From contig NC_071330.1 in assembly GCF_010183535.1 (NCBI RefSeq), forward strand, positions 11,637,717 through 11,701,716: a DNA stretch of 64,000 nucleotides, given 5' to 3'. This document shows positions 1 to 8,576 of this stretch, piece by piece. The stretch is from Caenorhabditis remanei (lineage: Eukaryota > Nematoda > Chromadorea > Rhabditida > Rhabditidae). The notes below the pieces were generated by a model, which saw only the letters and a list, made by a program, of their open reading frames with translations, was not told where the DNA came from and searched no databases. Each line of letters opens with the position of its first letter. The stretch's first letter is position 1. The translations under genes were made by a program, and so were the position numbers.

Positions 1-175
1 GATTTCAAACATATCTTTCGTATTTATTCAAAAAAATCAATGACTCAATCCACTCCTTCATAGGTTACACCGATGTTGGCACTCTGCCGGACTTCCCAGA
101 GCACACTTTCTCATGCTCAGAGGTCTCTACAGATCTACAGATGTTATCGTTCCGACAAAAGGTGGAAATCTTTTG
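1..175 (+). repeat. Duplicated skr 3' flank (left copy)
   Basis: This stretch closely matches 2169-2345, which lies just downstream of the first skr gene in the window, apart from small indels. Shared landmarks are TTTCAAACATAT, CAATGACTCAATC, GATGTTGGCAC and ATGTTATCGTTCCGACAAAA. Because the second copy sits directly 3' of an skr gene, the natural inference is that another skr-like gene, or its remnant, lies just left of the window edge. Confidence 0.8.
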
Positions 176-264
176 GCGAGATCCTTTATTCTAGTTAATG
201 CAGGTTTTGACACTGTTCATCACTAAACAACCAAAACAAAATTAATTATATTTTTTTAAACATT

Positions 265-352
265 TTGGCCCATGGCAGAATCGGAGGCCCATAAAAAAAT
301 CGGTGGCCCGTAGCAGAATGGGAGGCCCGTGAAAAAAACGGAGGCCCATGGT
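265..352. repeat. ~20-bp tandem repeat
   Basis: About four to five units of roughly 20 bp are built on GGAGGCCCATGGCAGAAT, alternating with versions carrying an A-run in place of GGCAGAA. No coding potential is apparent. The rest of 176-660 is AT-rich with no gene seen. Confidence 0.75.
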
Positions 353-660
353 AGATAGAGAATGTGCTTGTTTATAAATGATGAAAAATTCCCATACAAG
401 CAGCTGAAGTAGTACATAAGTCTGAAAACCGTGTTGTAGCTACAAGAAGCGCAAAGGCTATTCAAATACAGTACCGGATAAAAAGGTATCAACTTTTGGG
501 TTTTCGACCATACCTTTTTTCAAATTGGTCGGACTGACCTGAAATTTTGGGGAAACATTTATTGCAGAGTGTTGGTTATAATTAATTAACATTTATTTAT
601 TTATTTATTTTATTTACGTCCGCAAGGGTACGTGATAGAAAACAAATGCTTGAGTTCGAT

Positions 661-1152
661 TTAGCCGTGTTCCGATTTCCTGTATCCGTAGCACAACTTC
701 AACTTTTTCTTTTTCTTATTTCTTGGAACGAACGTTTTTTCGAGGGAGATTGGAGATAAAATAGCATACTTGTAGGTCTTAGACTCGATCCACAGTATGT
801 CCAAAGTTACGATTTCACTACGAAAGATCATAACGAAGACTCGAAAAGCTATCCATGTTCGGCGTCTGATTTTCATCACCTTCTTCCTCTGCTTTTTCCG
901 GCGTTTCTTGAGTTTTTTCAGTTTCCGCTTTCTTCGACGTTTGACGTGAACTTGCTTTTCAGCCCATTCCTGCTTCTGCTCACTTACATTCTTTTTGATT
1001 TGCTCTCTTTTCCTTGCCACTCTCAACCTTTCATGTCTCAGAACTTCTTTACGATGCTCCGCGTTCTCCCGAAACACCTTTTTCAAACCTTCCACCATTT
1101 CTTCGCAAAAGTCGTTGATCCACGTATCCCGACTCCAGTCTACCACTACCAT
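661..1152 (-). CDS. Hypothetical Lys/Arg-rich coiled protein, 163 aa
   Basis: A continuous reading frame starts at the ATG at 1152 and ends at 661. The first ~65 residues look like an amphipathic charged helix (DFCEEMVEGLKKVFRENAEH), followed by a strongly basic block rich in KRRRKRK and KKRRKKQRKK (about residues 70-96), then a less polar tail. I do not recognise the family. It lies divergent to the first skr gene, with the two starts about 315 bp apart. There is no signal peptide or membrane segment. The basic block may be low-complexity drift rather than selected coding. A possible internal donor (GTAAGT near codon 55) has no convincing acceptor, so I leave it unspliced. It could be a decayed gene or a chance open frame. 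Confidence 0.35.
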   Translation of the reverse strand: MVVVDWSRDTWINDFCEEMVEGLKKVFRENAEHRKEVLRHERLRVARKREQIKKNVSEQKQEWAEKQVHVKRRRKRKLKKLKKRRKKQRKKVMKIRRRTWIAFRVFVMIFRSEIVTLDILWIESKTYKYAILSPISLEKTFVPRNKKKKKLKLCYGYRKSEHG

Positions 1153-1241
1153 GTCGATTGCCCGATTTATTCCTTACGTCTTTCTAACAAATACTTACTC
1201 TGTTCCTGCGTTTAAAGGGACATGATAGGTCTCTCGAATGC

Positions 1242-1272
1242 GTATCTGCGTAGCTGCGTAGCTGCGTATGGT
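1242..1272. repeat. TAGCTGCG short tandem repeat
   Basis: Three near-perfect 8-bp units of GTAGCTGC lie about 20-50 bp upstream of the TATA-like box of the first skr gene. It may be a promoter element or only replication slippage. Confidence 0.5.
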
Positions 1273-1291
1273 CCCTGGGAAGAAAAATTAG

Positions 1292-1298
1292 TATAAAA
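1292..1298 (+). promoter_or_regulatory. TATA box candidate for first skr gene
   Basis: TATAAAA lies within AGTATAAAAGGAGATGG, about 170 bp upstream of the ATG at 1467. The polypyrimidine acceptor TTATTACAG at about 1437-1446 follows it, which fits an outron with SL trans-splicing. Promoter function is inferred from the motif and position only. Confidence 0.5.
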
Positions 1299-1466
1299 GG
1301 AGATGGATGGACAGTAGAGACATCTCACTTTCCATTTGTATCTCTTCCTTTTCTTGTCTGCAGTAAACGGCTCATACTGATTTCTCTCTCTCTCTCTCTC
1401 CCTTCCTTCCTTTTCTCTTCATCGACTAATTTTCTTCTTATTACAGAACTCGTACTCAATACTGTG

Positions 1467-2093
1467 ATGTCTGCTGAACAAGCCCCAGTTGAAGTCCCTG
1501 CCGCTGATGCTACAGTTGCTGAGGCTGCTCCAGCCGAACCAACTGTCTACTACACGTTGGAGTCATGCGATGGAGATGAAGTGAAAATCTCGTCGGAGGC
1601 CGTCAAACAATCGAAAACTCTCAATGATCTTGTCTCGAATCTTCATGGAGGAGCTGAAATGGATGAGTCTATTCCAATGGACAACATCAAAAAACCCGCT
1701 CTCGTCAAAGTTGTCGAATTTTGTGAGCATCACAAAGGGGAGCCGATCCCAGTTGACGACGACACTGTCCCGAAGAATGTGACTATCCCAGAATGGGACG
1801 AGGAGTTCCTCAAGATCGATCATGATGAGCTCTTCCATCTGATTCTTGCTGCCAACTACTTGGATATCAAACAACTCATGAATTATGCTTGTAAGAAGGT
1901 TGCTTTGATGGCTAAAGGAAAGTCTCCAGAAGAGCTTCGCGTAATCTTTGAGATTCCAACTGACGAGGAAGATGAGGCTGCGGAGAAGGCTGCTGCCGAA
2001 AAGAAGAAAGCCAAGGAGGCTGAAAAAGCTGCTGCTGCTGGAGAGGCTGGACCATCTGCTGCCGGAGCCGAGGATGTTGCTGCTGCCAACTGA
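1467..2093 (+). CDS. Skp1-related protein (skr family), 208 aa
   Basis: Skp1-family adaptor. Skp1 proteins bridge a cullin to F-box proteins in SCF ubiquitin ligases in the cytosol and nucleus. Residues 1-26 are an Ala/Pro/Glu N-terminal extension absent from canonical Skp1. The POZ core starts near residue 27 (YYTLESCDGDEVKISSEAVK) and includes FCEHHKGEPIP. The Skp1 dimerisation part follows at about 107-165 with EWDEEFLKID, LAANYLDIK and MAKGKSPEELR. The canonical C-terminus (the WCEE helix that contacts F-box proteins) is missing. It is replaced from about residue 170 by a Lys/Glu helix and an Ala-rich tail. The gene is a single exon. I chose ATG 1467, which follows a TTACAG acceptor and a leader resembling that of the other copies; an in-frame GTG just before it is not a start. 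No AATAAA is visible close to the stop. The specific orthologue is not assignable by eye. Confidence 0.93.
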   Translation: MSAEQAPVEVPAADATVAEAAPAEPTVYYTLESCDGDEVKISSEAVKQSKTLNDLVSNLHGGAEMDESIPMDNIKKPALVKVVEFCEHHKGEPIPVDDDTVPKNVTIPEWDEEFLKIDHDELFHLILAANYLDIKQLMNYACKKVALMAKGKSPEELRVIFEIPTDEEDEAAEKAAAEKKKAKEAEKAAAAGEAGPSAAGAEDVAAAN

Positions 2094-2168
2094 ATAATTG
2101 ACTTTTTGTCTTTTTCTTTTTTTGTGTTTGAAATTCTTCTTTCCTGTACTTTGTATCTGCCAATGAAC

Positions 2169-2345
2169 AATTTCAAACATATAACGTTCTTTCGTAGTTC
2201 TTCGAAAAAAATCAATGACTCAATCGATTCCGTCATAGATTACACAGATGTTGGCACACTGCCAGATTTCCCAGAGCTCACTTTCTCATGCTCAGAGGTT
2301 TCTGCTGATGTTATCGTTCCGACAAAAGATTATAGGCGGTAATCT
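2169..2345 (+). repeat. Duplicated skr 3' flank (right copy)
   Basis: Second copy of the segment at 1-175, beginning about 75 bp after the first skr stop codon. It marks the duplication unit of the skr array and precedes a broken skr fragment. Confidence 0.8.
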
Positions 2346-2359
2346 CTTGATAGGACATC

Positions 2360-2475
2360 ACGTTGGAGACCTGTGATGGAAAAGATGTGAAGATCTCGTC
2401 CGAGGCCGTCGAACAATCGAAAATTCTCAGTGATCGTGGGTGGGTAGAGGAAACTCAAGTTGTGGTAGTGTCACT
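2360..2475 (+). pseudogene. skr gene fragment (relic)
   Basis: From 2360 the sequence reads TLETCDGKDVKISSEAVEQS and then KILSD, an almost exact match to the start of the POZ core of the neighbouring skr genes. The frame collapses after about 26 codons, and only a hint of the following LHG segment (CTTCATGGA, about 2466) remains. No start codon, N-terminal extension or core follows. It is interpreted as the debris of an skr duplicate. From 2476 to 3397 no gene is apparent. Confidence 0.75.
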
Positions 2476-3397
2476 TCATGGAATTTGCTTTTTTTTTCAA
2501 TTATAACTAAAAGAGGCGGAGCCAGATCAATCAGCTCAAGGGAATGACCCGAATACCGAGGATGAGGGGAACTGTGTCTCCTGATGTTGACCTATGATGT
2601 AAAGATAATCAAAAGGGGGAGGGGGCCGTTTCGAAGAATACTTATGTCGAGGATATTCTGTTGTTACCTGAATGCTTCTTTTCTGAGCACTTTCTTTCTA
2701 AATATATTTCCAAACTCATACTTTAGTCATTTCTCAAAGTCTCTGCTCTTACATTCCCAATTTCAATGAGCTTTCATCTAAAAAAACGAAAGCCGAATAC
2801 GCAAACACCGCGGCTCACACCATAACGGAAAACTGCACAGCAAGCGTTTCCACGAATCGAACAGCTGGAACTGCTATTCTATTAATATGACAGAGAAACG
2901 TAAAATCTATTTCCGAATTGAAGAAAAATCTATGTTTGCACAAAATTCATAACATTTTTCATTCAAATTTAATTATTTTTGTGTTTTTATAATTGGAATT
3001 CCTATTTTGATGTAATCCCTCAGCTCACTCCTACTCTGTTTTTGCATGACTTGACGTCTCTATTTCTCTCACTTTCGCCCGTCACTAAGCCTTCTCATTT
3101 CTTTGTCTCTCTCAAAATTTCCTATGGCAACCATTTCGTCATTTCTTTCATTCATTTCTGTCCTGACATCGAAAACGTTTCGGTTTTGCATTTTTTCTTT
3201 GGAAACTTCCAGCTGAATTTCCAACCAGTTCCATATTCTTGCATTGTCTTTCATGTTTTATACGATTGAAGATCAAGCCAAGAACTTTTTTGATAATTTC
3301 CTTTTACCAGTAATCTCTTGAGTGGGGTAACTTGAGATAGAAATTATCCATTCAACGTGATTTTTGCGAATCAACTACGGGACTTTTTTAAAAGGAG

Positions 3398-3609
3398 TAC
3401 TGTAAAAGGTGCCCCTAGTAGCAAGAGTTTGGTGAACAATATCTCAACTACCTTGAGAGCTATCAAATTTTTTCCAACTGAAGATCTATTTTATAAGTAC
3501 TCAGCCTTATTTTGTCAGTTTGCAATTTTTTGATATCTCCTTTGAGACAAAAGATATTCCGCGTTAAATAGGCTTTGTTGGGGGCACCTCTATTAGAGGT
3601 TTTACGGTA
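3398..3609. mobile_element. Inverted-repeat element, family B (MITE-like)
   Basis: About 212 bp bounded by GTAAAAGGTGCCCC on the left and GGGGGCACCTCTATTAGAGG plus TTTTACGGTA on the right. The same sequence, in inverted orientation, occurs at 28325-28555 and 30364-30590. No reading frame of note; a non-autonomous element is inferred. The terminal block is shortened on the left. Confidence 0.75.
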
Positions 3610-3822
3610 TTCTGAAAAAAATGGTCCACTACAAAAATGAAGATCTGAAAACAGAATTAATGGGATAATATCTAAACTCGTGACACACTCTCAAAGTTCA
3701 GAACCATTTCTTATTTTATGTAAATATTTGTACTGTTTTGTTTTGTTGAATGTGTGAAAAATATCTTCTTATTTCTTCAACATTTTTTGTTACCCTCTTC
3801 ATACATTGACTTTTAGGCTAAC

Positions 3823-4431
3823 ATGTCTGCTGAAGAAGGTTCAATCGATGTCCCCTCCGACGATGCTCCGGAATTGGATGATACTCCTGAAGTCGAGGAT
3901 GCTCCAGTAAATGATGCAGGTTCAGAAGAATATGATACTTCAGAAGGCAATGATGCTCCAGAAGTCGATGAAGTGTACTACATCACATTGATTTCAATGG
4001 ATCAACAGGAAGTGAGGATGTCGTCAGATGCACTCTGTCAATCAAAAGCACTCCTCAATGCGGTTGACGGTCTCCAACGTGCTGAAAAACAACTTGAAGT
4101 AACCGTTCAAATCGCCAACATCACTGGAACAACTCTCTGTCAAATTGTCGAGTGGTGTGAGCAACACAAGGGAGAGCCGATTCCAGTAGATAAGGAGAGT
4201 GAACATCAACCGATATATATCCCACAATGGGATAAAGAGTTCCTCGATGGGTGTGACTTGAATGAATTGCTCCCAGCTGCCTTCGAGTTGCAAATTAAAC
4301 GACTCTTGGACTACGGATGCAAGGCAATGGCTCTCATAACCAAAGGAAAGTCTTTAGATGAGCTTCGAGATGTCTTCGGCATCGAAAATGATGAGGAGGA
4401 AGATAATGAAGCAGCTGGACTGGTTAACTAA
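3823..4431 (+). CDS. Skp1-related protein, divergent short-tail type, 202 aa
   Basis: Skp1-family protein with a long acidic N-terminal extension (about residues 1-47) built on repeats of DAPE and DTPE type. The POZ core follows (YYITLISMDQQEVRMSSDAL, then EWCEQHKGEPIP), then the Skp1 core with PQWDKEFLDG and LITKGKSLDELRDVFGI. The nearly invariant Skp1 motif ANYLxIK is altered here to AAFELQIK. The tail is short and acidic (DEEEDNEAAGLVN), with neither the canonical WCEE end nor the Ala-rich tail of its neighbours. Single exon; ATG 3823 follows a CTTTTAG acceptor by six bases, so SL trans-splicing is likely. The nearest relative in the window is the nested copy at 19922. Role in an SCF-type complex is inferred from family; F-box binding may be changed. 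Confidence 0.9.
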   Translation: MSAEEGSIDVPSDDAPELDDTPEVEDAPVNDAGSEEYDTSEGNDAPEVDEVYYITLISMDQQEVRMSSDALCQSKALLNAVDGLQRAEKQLEVTVQIANITGTTLCQIVEWCEQHKGEPIPVDKESEHQPIYIPQWDKEFLDGCDLNELLPAAFELQIKRLLDYGCKAMALITKGKSLDELRDVFGIENDEEEDNEAAGLVN

Positions 4432-5235
4432 ATTCCCGATATGATCTATTTATATTAATATACATTCCTTCCTTTTTTTCTTAAATGAAGCTGTTAAGTC
4501 TGAAAAATGTTTTGTCTTTTATAATATATTTCAGAAAGGAGAGGGTATAGGATCAAAAAAAGAAGACTGGAGCTAAAAACAGATAGAAAAAAACTTCCAG
4601 AGAATCTCTGTTCTGATTTCCCAATTTTTTCCTAGCAATGTAATCTTTTTCTGGATTCCGAAGAAATACGTGTTATGAAAGTTTTGAGATGATTGGTTCC
4701 AGACAGTATTCTTATTTGGTTTTTACAACCTCGATACCGTAGAAAGAGCGAGAGTTCAGAGTCTTTGTGGCGCCTGAACAGTTGGGAACAAGTGAGAATG
4801 CAAACGTGCCCCTCTGAGATTTATTCAAAGAATTGTTAGATGGTCTCTCATGTGTCACTGTTTGGAGGGGTCGGGGTCGTGCCCTCATGGCCTAGTGCCT
4901 TTCTAAAATTCACCCAAAAGATCTTGTTTCTCATCATTTTCAAACGAAAGGACTGTTTTTTTTTTCATTTGAGATACGGATGTTGTTTTCTCTTTGTTTT
5001 TGACATTTGAAAAAGTAATTTTTTTACCGATTGGTTATTATTTCTTCTCATATTTTCGTTTTTGCTGACCCACCTAAATCTCATTTCGACACGTACTCCT
5101 TCCTCTTCTTCTCACTGTTCCCCTTCTTTTTAGTTTTTCGTTTCATCTTTGTTTCTCTGATTCTCTCTTGTTTGAATACTTCTTCTTCTCACCCTATTCA
5201 TTTAATTTCCTTTTATTTCAGAACTTGGATTCATC

Positions 5236-5841
5236 ATGTCAACTGGAGAAGCTTCAGAAGCTGCTGCCGATCCAGATGTCTACTTCGTTTTGCAGTCAAG
5301 CGATGGGCAGGAATTGAAGATTTCTTCCCTGGCGAGTCAACAATCGAAGACTCTCAAGAATCTTCTAGCCAGTTTTCACGACGGAGCCGACTTCAATGAG
5401 GTCATTTCAATGGACAACATCAAAGAGGCCACTCTGCTCAAAATCATCGAATGGTGTGAGCACAACAGAGGCGAACCGGTTCCGGATCACGACGAGGACC
5501 CTAAGCCTGGTTCAGTCCGATTTTCGGAGTGGGACAAGGAATATTTAGAAATTGACTGCTCGCAATTGTTCGATTTGATTGTCGCTGCCGACTATCTCAA
5601 CATCAGAAAGCTCCTCGTCTACGCAACCAATAAAGTGGCTCTGATGGGAAAGGGAAAGTCTCCAGAACAAATGCGTGTCACCTACATGATTCCAACTGAC
5701 GAGGAAGATGAGGCTGCGGAGAAGGCTGCTGCCGAAAAGAAGAAAGCCAAGGAGGCTGAACGAGCTGCTGCTGCGGCTGCTGGAGAGACTGGACCATCTG
5801 CTTCTGGAGCCGAGGCTGCTGCTGGAGCCAAGGACGCTTGA
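5236..5841 (+). CDS. Skp1-related protein (skr family), 201 aa
   Basis: Single-exon Skp1-family gene. The N-terminal extension is only about 12 residues (MSTGEASEAAAD), so it is the copy closest in layout to canonical Skp1. The core shows YFVLQSSDGQELKISSLA, EWCEHNRGEP, EWDKEYLEID, VAADYLNIRKL and GKGKSPEQMR. After the IPTDEEDEAAEK segment the tail is Lys/Glu- then Ala-rich. That tail DNA (5693-5790) is nearly identical to the tail of the gene at 1467, which suggests recent duplication or gene conversion of the 3' end. ATG 5236 lies 14 bases after a TTTCAG acceptor. AATAAA is at 5907-5912. Family role: cullin to F-box adaptor. The orthologue is not assigned. Confidence 0.93.
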   Translation: MSTGEASEAAADPDVYFVLQSSDGQELKISSLASQQSKTLKNLLASFHDGADFNEVISMDNIKEATLLKIIEWCEHNRGEPVPDHDEDPKPGSVRFSEWDKEYLEIDCSQLFDLIVAADYLNIRKLLVYATNKVALMGKGKSPEQMRVTYMIPTDEEDEAAEKAAAEKKKAKEAERAAAAAAGETGPSASGAEAAAGAKDA

Positions 5842-6946
5842 ACTGCTGCTCAAATGTGCTATGATCTCTGTTTTCTTGATTGGAATTGTTGTTGTTTTAC
5901 CCTCGAAATAAAGTTAATTGTTTTATGAACATCGTTCTGTTTGAAAATAACAACTTTCAAATTCGAGTGGAAAGTGAAGTCCGTTGTGGGTCATCCTCTA
6001 GCTCCGAGAATTTCTGGCTCCTTGAAACCAAGTCTTGTTAAGAAATAGTCTCACATACGGTAAGAGTAGATCAAAACGGGTCTGCTGACCAAACCTACAA
6101 ATTAGACAGATTCACTTTTTTTATTTCTCTGTGTACACGATAACCGTAGTGATCTATAGGCTTGCTATTTTTTCTGAACCCGTTTTGTCATTTTCAGGAT
6201 AAAACCTTGTCATCTCCTATTTTTCCCGATTTCTTCTATCTTTTTCCTTTTGAAATGCATAATACTTCTGTGATTTCAGAATTGGCTGGCCAGTAAAATT
6301 TGAGACTTTGGAGCCGCCTCCAAAGACACACTTCGAAGAATTTTCTGAAATTGGCGAATTTACTTAAAAATAATCGATAGCATGGCCATGTCCATTTCTC
6401 TGCGCGCCATGGGGCTAATTTTTGTCAGCGGGAAATGTTGGGAAAAAATCAACGTGTCGGTTCGCAAGCACTAGTGTCGGTAAACACAACAAACACAACA
6501 GCAAATTTTGAAAAGCAATGTTCTAGGTTTCCTCAGTAGATCAACAGATTTCAATCTGATTTTACCTTGAAACTTGACGCACTTCGTTTCTTTCTTTTTG
6601 ATCTAAACTGTAGCCATTCCGATCACCGAGTCCGCGCATTTCTCAATCCTACTTTGTCATCTTGATCCGGAAGCCAGTCTTGCCTTTTTTTCTTTTTTCT
6701 TCTGTCTCACCTTTCTTCTTCTAGTACTTGTTCTGAATTTCGAGAATAATTCAAAGCCTAGAATTTTGACTTTTTCCTTGTTAGTATTATCGGTTACCTG
6801 CTTTCTCGGGTTTTTGGTTTTTTAAAAGTTATCACTTTGCCGCTCTTTTTTGTGTTTCTTTCTTTTTTCTCTTTTTTTTCTCCTCTGTAATGTTCTCTTC
6901 ATCACCTCATTTTTCTTTCATTCCAGAACTCGTACTCACTACTAAC
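5842..6946. other. Intergenic region between skr genes
   Basis: About 1.1 kb with no supported gene. The last ~270 bp are T-rich and end in ATTCCAG, an expected outron and trans-splice acceptor for the gene at 6947. Three copies of ACACAACA (one overlapping pair) lie near 6485. Nothing else is recognised. Confidence 0.5.
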
Positions 6947-7675
6947 ATGTCTGCCGAACAAGCTCCAGTCGAAGTCCCCGCCGCCGATGCTCCAGTAGCG
7001 GAAGCTGAGCCAGCTCCAGTCGCTGAGGAAGCTCCAGCTGCTGAGACAGCTCCAGCCGAGCCACTCTTCTACTACACGTTGGAATCGTGCGATGGAAAGG
7101 AAGTAAAGATCTCGTCAGAGGCTGTCAAACAATCGAAAACTCTTAACGACCTGGTGTGGAATCTTCATGGAGGAGCTGAAATGGATGAGAGTATTCCGAT
7201 GGACAACATCACTCATCCCACTCTGATCAAAGTTGTCGAATTCTGTGAGCATCACAAAGGGGAGCCGATCCCAGTTGACGACGGAAGCGTCCCGAAGAAA
7301 GTGACTATTACAGAATGGGATGAAGAGTTTTTCAAGATGGATGACATGGAACTGTTTCATCTGGTTCTCGCTGCCAACTACTTGGATATCAAGCAACTCT
7401 TGAATTATGCTTGCAAGAAGGTTGCTCAGATGGCCATGGGAAAGTCTCCAGAAGAGCTTCGTGCCATCTTCATGATTCCAACGGATGAGGAAATTGAAGC
7501 CGCTGAGAAGGCTGCTGAAAAAGAGGAAGTTGCTCGTCAAGTTGCTTATAATCTTGCTGAGATAAACAGGAAAATCAAGGAGATGGAACAGGCTGATGCT
7601 GCTGCGTCTAGAGCTAAGGAAGCTGCTGCTGCTGGAGCCGAAGAGCTTATCGCTGGAGTCAAGGAAGCTTCTTAA
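6947..7675 (+). CDS. Skp1-related protein (skr family), 242 aa
   Basis: Skp1-family adaptor with the longest Pro/Ala/Glu N-terminal extension of the Ala-tailed set (about residues 1-43, with the unit APVAEEAPA repeated). The POZ core (YYTLESCDGKEVKISSEAVK, FCEHHKGEPIPVDDGSVP) and Skp1 core (EWDEEFFKMD, LAANYLDIKQLLNYACKKVA, AMGKSPEELR) are close to the copy at 1467. The tail differs: a longer charged helix (AEKEEVARQVAYNLAEINRK) precedes a short Ala-rich end. The frame is open to an upstream ATG at 6890. I prefer 6947 because it follows a TTCCAG acceptor and a 23-nt leader identical to that at 8577. AATAAA is at 7732-7737. Single exon. Confidence 0.93.
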   Translation: MSAEQAPVEVPAADAPVAEAEPAPVAEEAPAAETAPAEPLFYYTLESCDGKEVKISSEAVKQSKTLNDLVWNLHGGAEMDESIPMDNITHPTLIKVVEFCEHHKGEPIPVDDGSVPKKVTITEWDEEFFKMDDMELFHLVLAANYLDIKQLLNYACKKVAQMAMGKSPEELRAIFMIPTDEEIEAAEKAAEKEEVARQVAYNLAEINRKIKEMEQADAAASRAKEAAAAGAEELIAGVKEAS

Positions 7676-8282
7676 CTAACATTGTGAAATGTTCTATTTA
7701 TATTGATTAAAGTTTCTCTATCCATCTCCTGAATAAAATCTGTACTCCCTGAAAAATATGTTTTTGATGTTTCAGAAGAGTTCTGGAGGGGATGAAATTG
7801 TTAAACTGGTTATATCTGAAAAGATTCAATAGTGTCGCATTCCTTCTGAGTGAAAAGTGAAGTGAGTTTCAGTATCGATACAACTAGAATTGAATATGAA
7901 TCGAAACTATTTGTAGCTTATGGCTATATTTACACCTCGAGGGCGTTAAAAATAAAATTTGAAAGGAGATCACTTCGAATATTTCTTTTCGATCTACTTT
8001 TTTCATAGTTGTGATCTACGAGCGCGCCCGGTCTTCAAGATTGTTTTATTATTGCTTTCATTGAGAAAATCTGTTATTCTCATTTCTATATTTGTGATTC
8101 GTTGCAGTTTCCTTCTTTTCCACTAATTTTCTATTGAATTTTTTCATTTTTTGATTTGGATTGATTTGAAGTTTCTTACTCATGCATCTGGCTTTATGCA
8201 ATTGACCAGCCTATCTGCCTCGCCTTCGGCGATTCAGTCGGCTGGCCTCTCCTCATTCACGTGGCCACCTTCTCTCAAACGT

Positions 8283-8360
8283 GCCCGCATGGCCGAGTGG
8301 TCTAAAGCGGCTGTCGCTGTCCAAAGCACGACAGTTCGGTTTTGCCCGCTGGCTCAGTTT
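8283..8360 (+). pseudogene. tRNA-Ser/Leu-like relic
   Basis: ATGGCCGAGTGGTCTAAAGC is a near-perfect D-arm of a class II tRNA, with an intact A box (TGGCCGAGTGG at 8290-8300). It is followed by a 5-bp stem CTGTC/GACAG where the anticodon arm should be, and CGGTTTTGCCCGC, which resembles a tRNA-Ser variable arm. The anticodon loop is too long (14 nt), the T arm is degraded and no 3' acceptor strand pairs with GCCCGCA. It is best read as a decayed tRNA gene. Confidence 0.4.
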
Positions 8361-8576
8361 CTCTTATCTTTCCAAAATTGCTGCGGACAGTGCCTCAGAC
8401 AGACAGACAAACACCACTTGTCTTTTATATATAAGAATGATAGGCAGTTGTTTTTCCGAATTGTGGTATTTCATTCGGTTCGGTTTTTCTTCTTCCTTAA
8501 CTGATATCCGTTTTTGTCATTCCCTCTGCATCAACTCATTCTTCTTTTCATTTCAGAACTCGTACTCACTACTAAC

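Noticed and set aside
1563..2180. 205-aa open frame on the - strand
   Set aside because: Shadow of the skr coding strand. The + strand has a full family match. The same applies to the antisense frames under the other skr genes.
6890..6946. In-frame upstream start extending the skr gene by 19 residues
   Set aside because: It lies before the trans-splice acceptor ATTCCAG, so it would not be in the mature transcript; paralogues start at the MSAEQ position.
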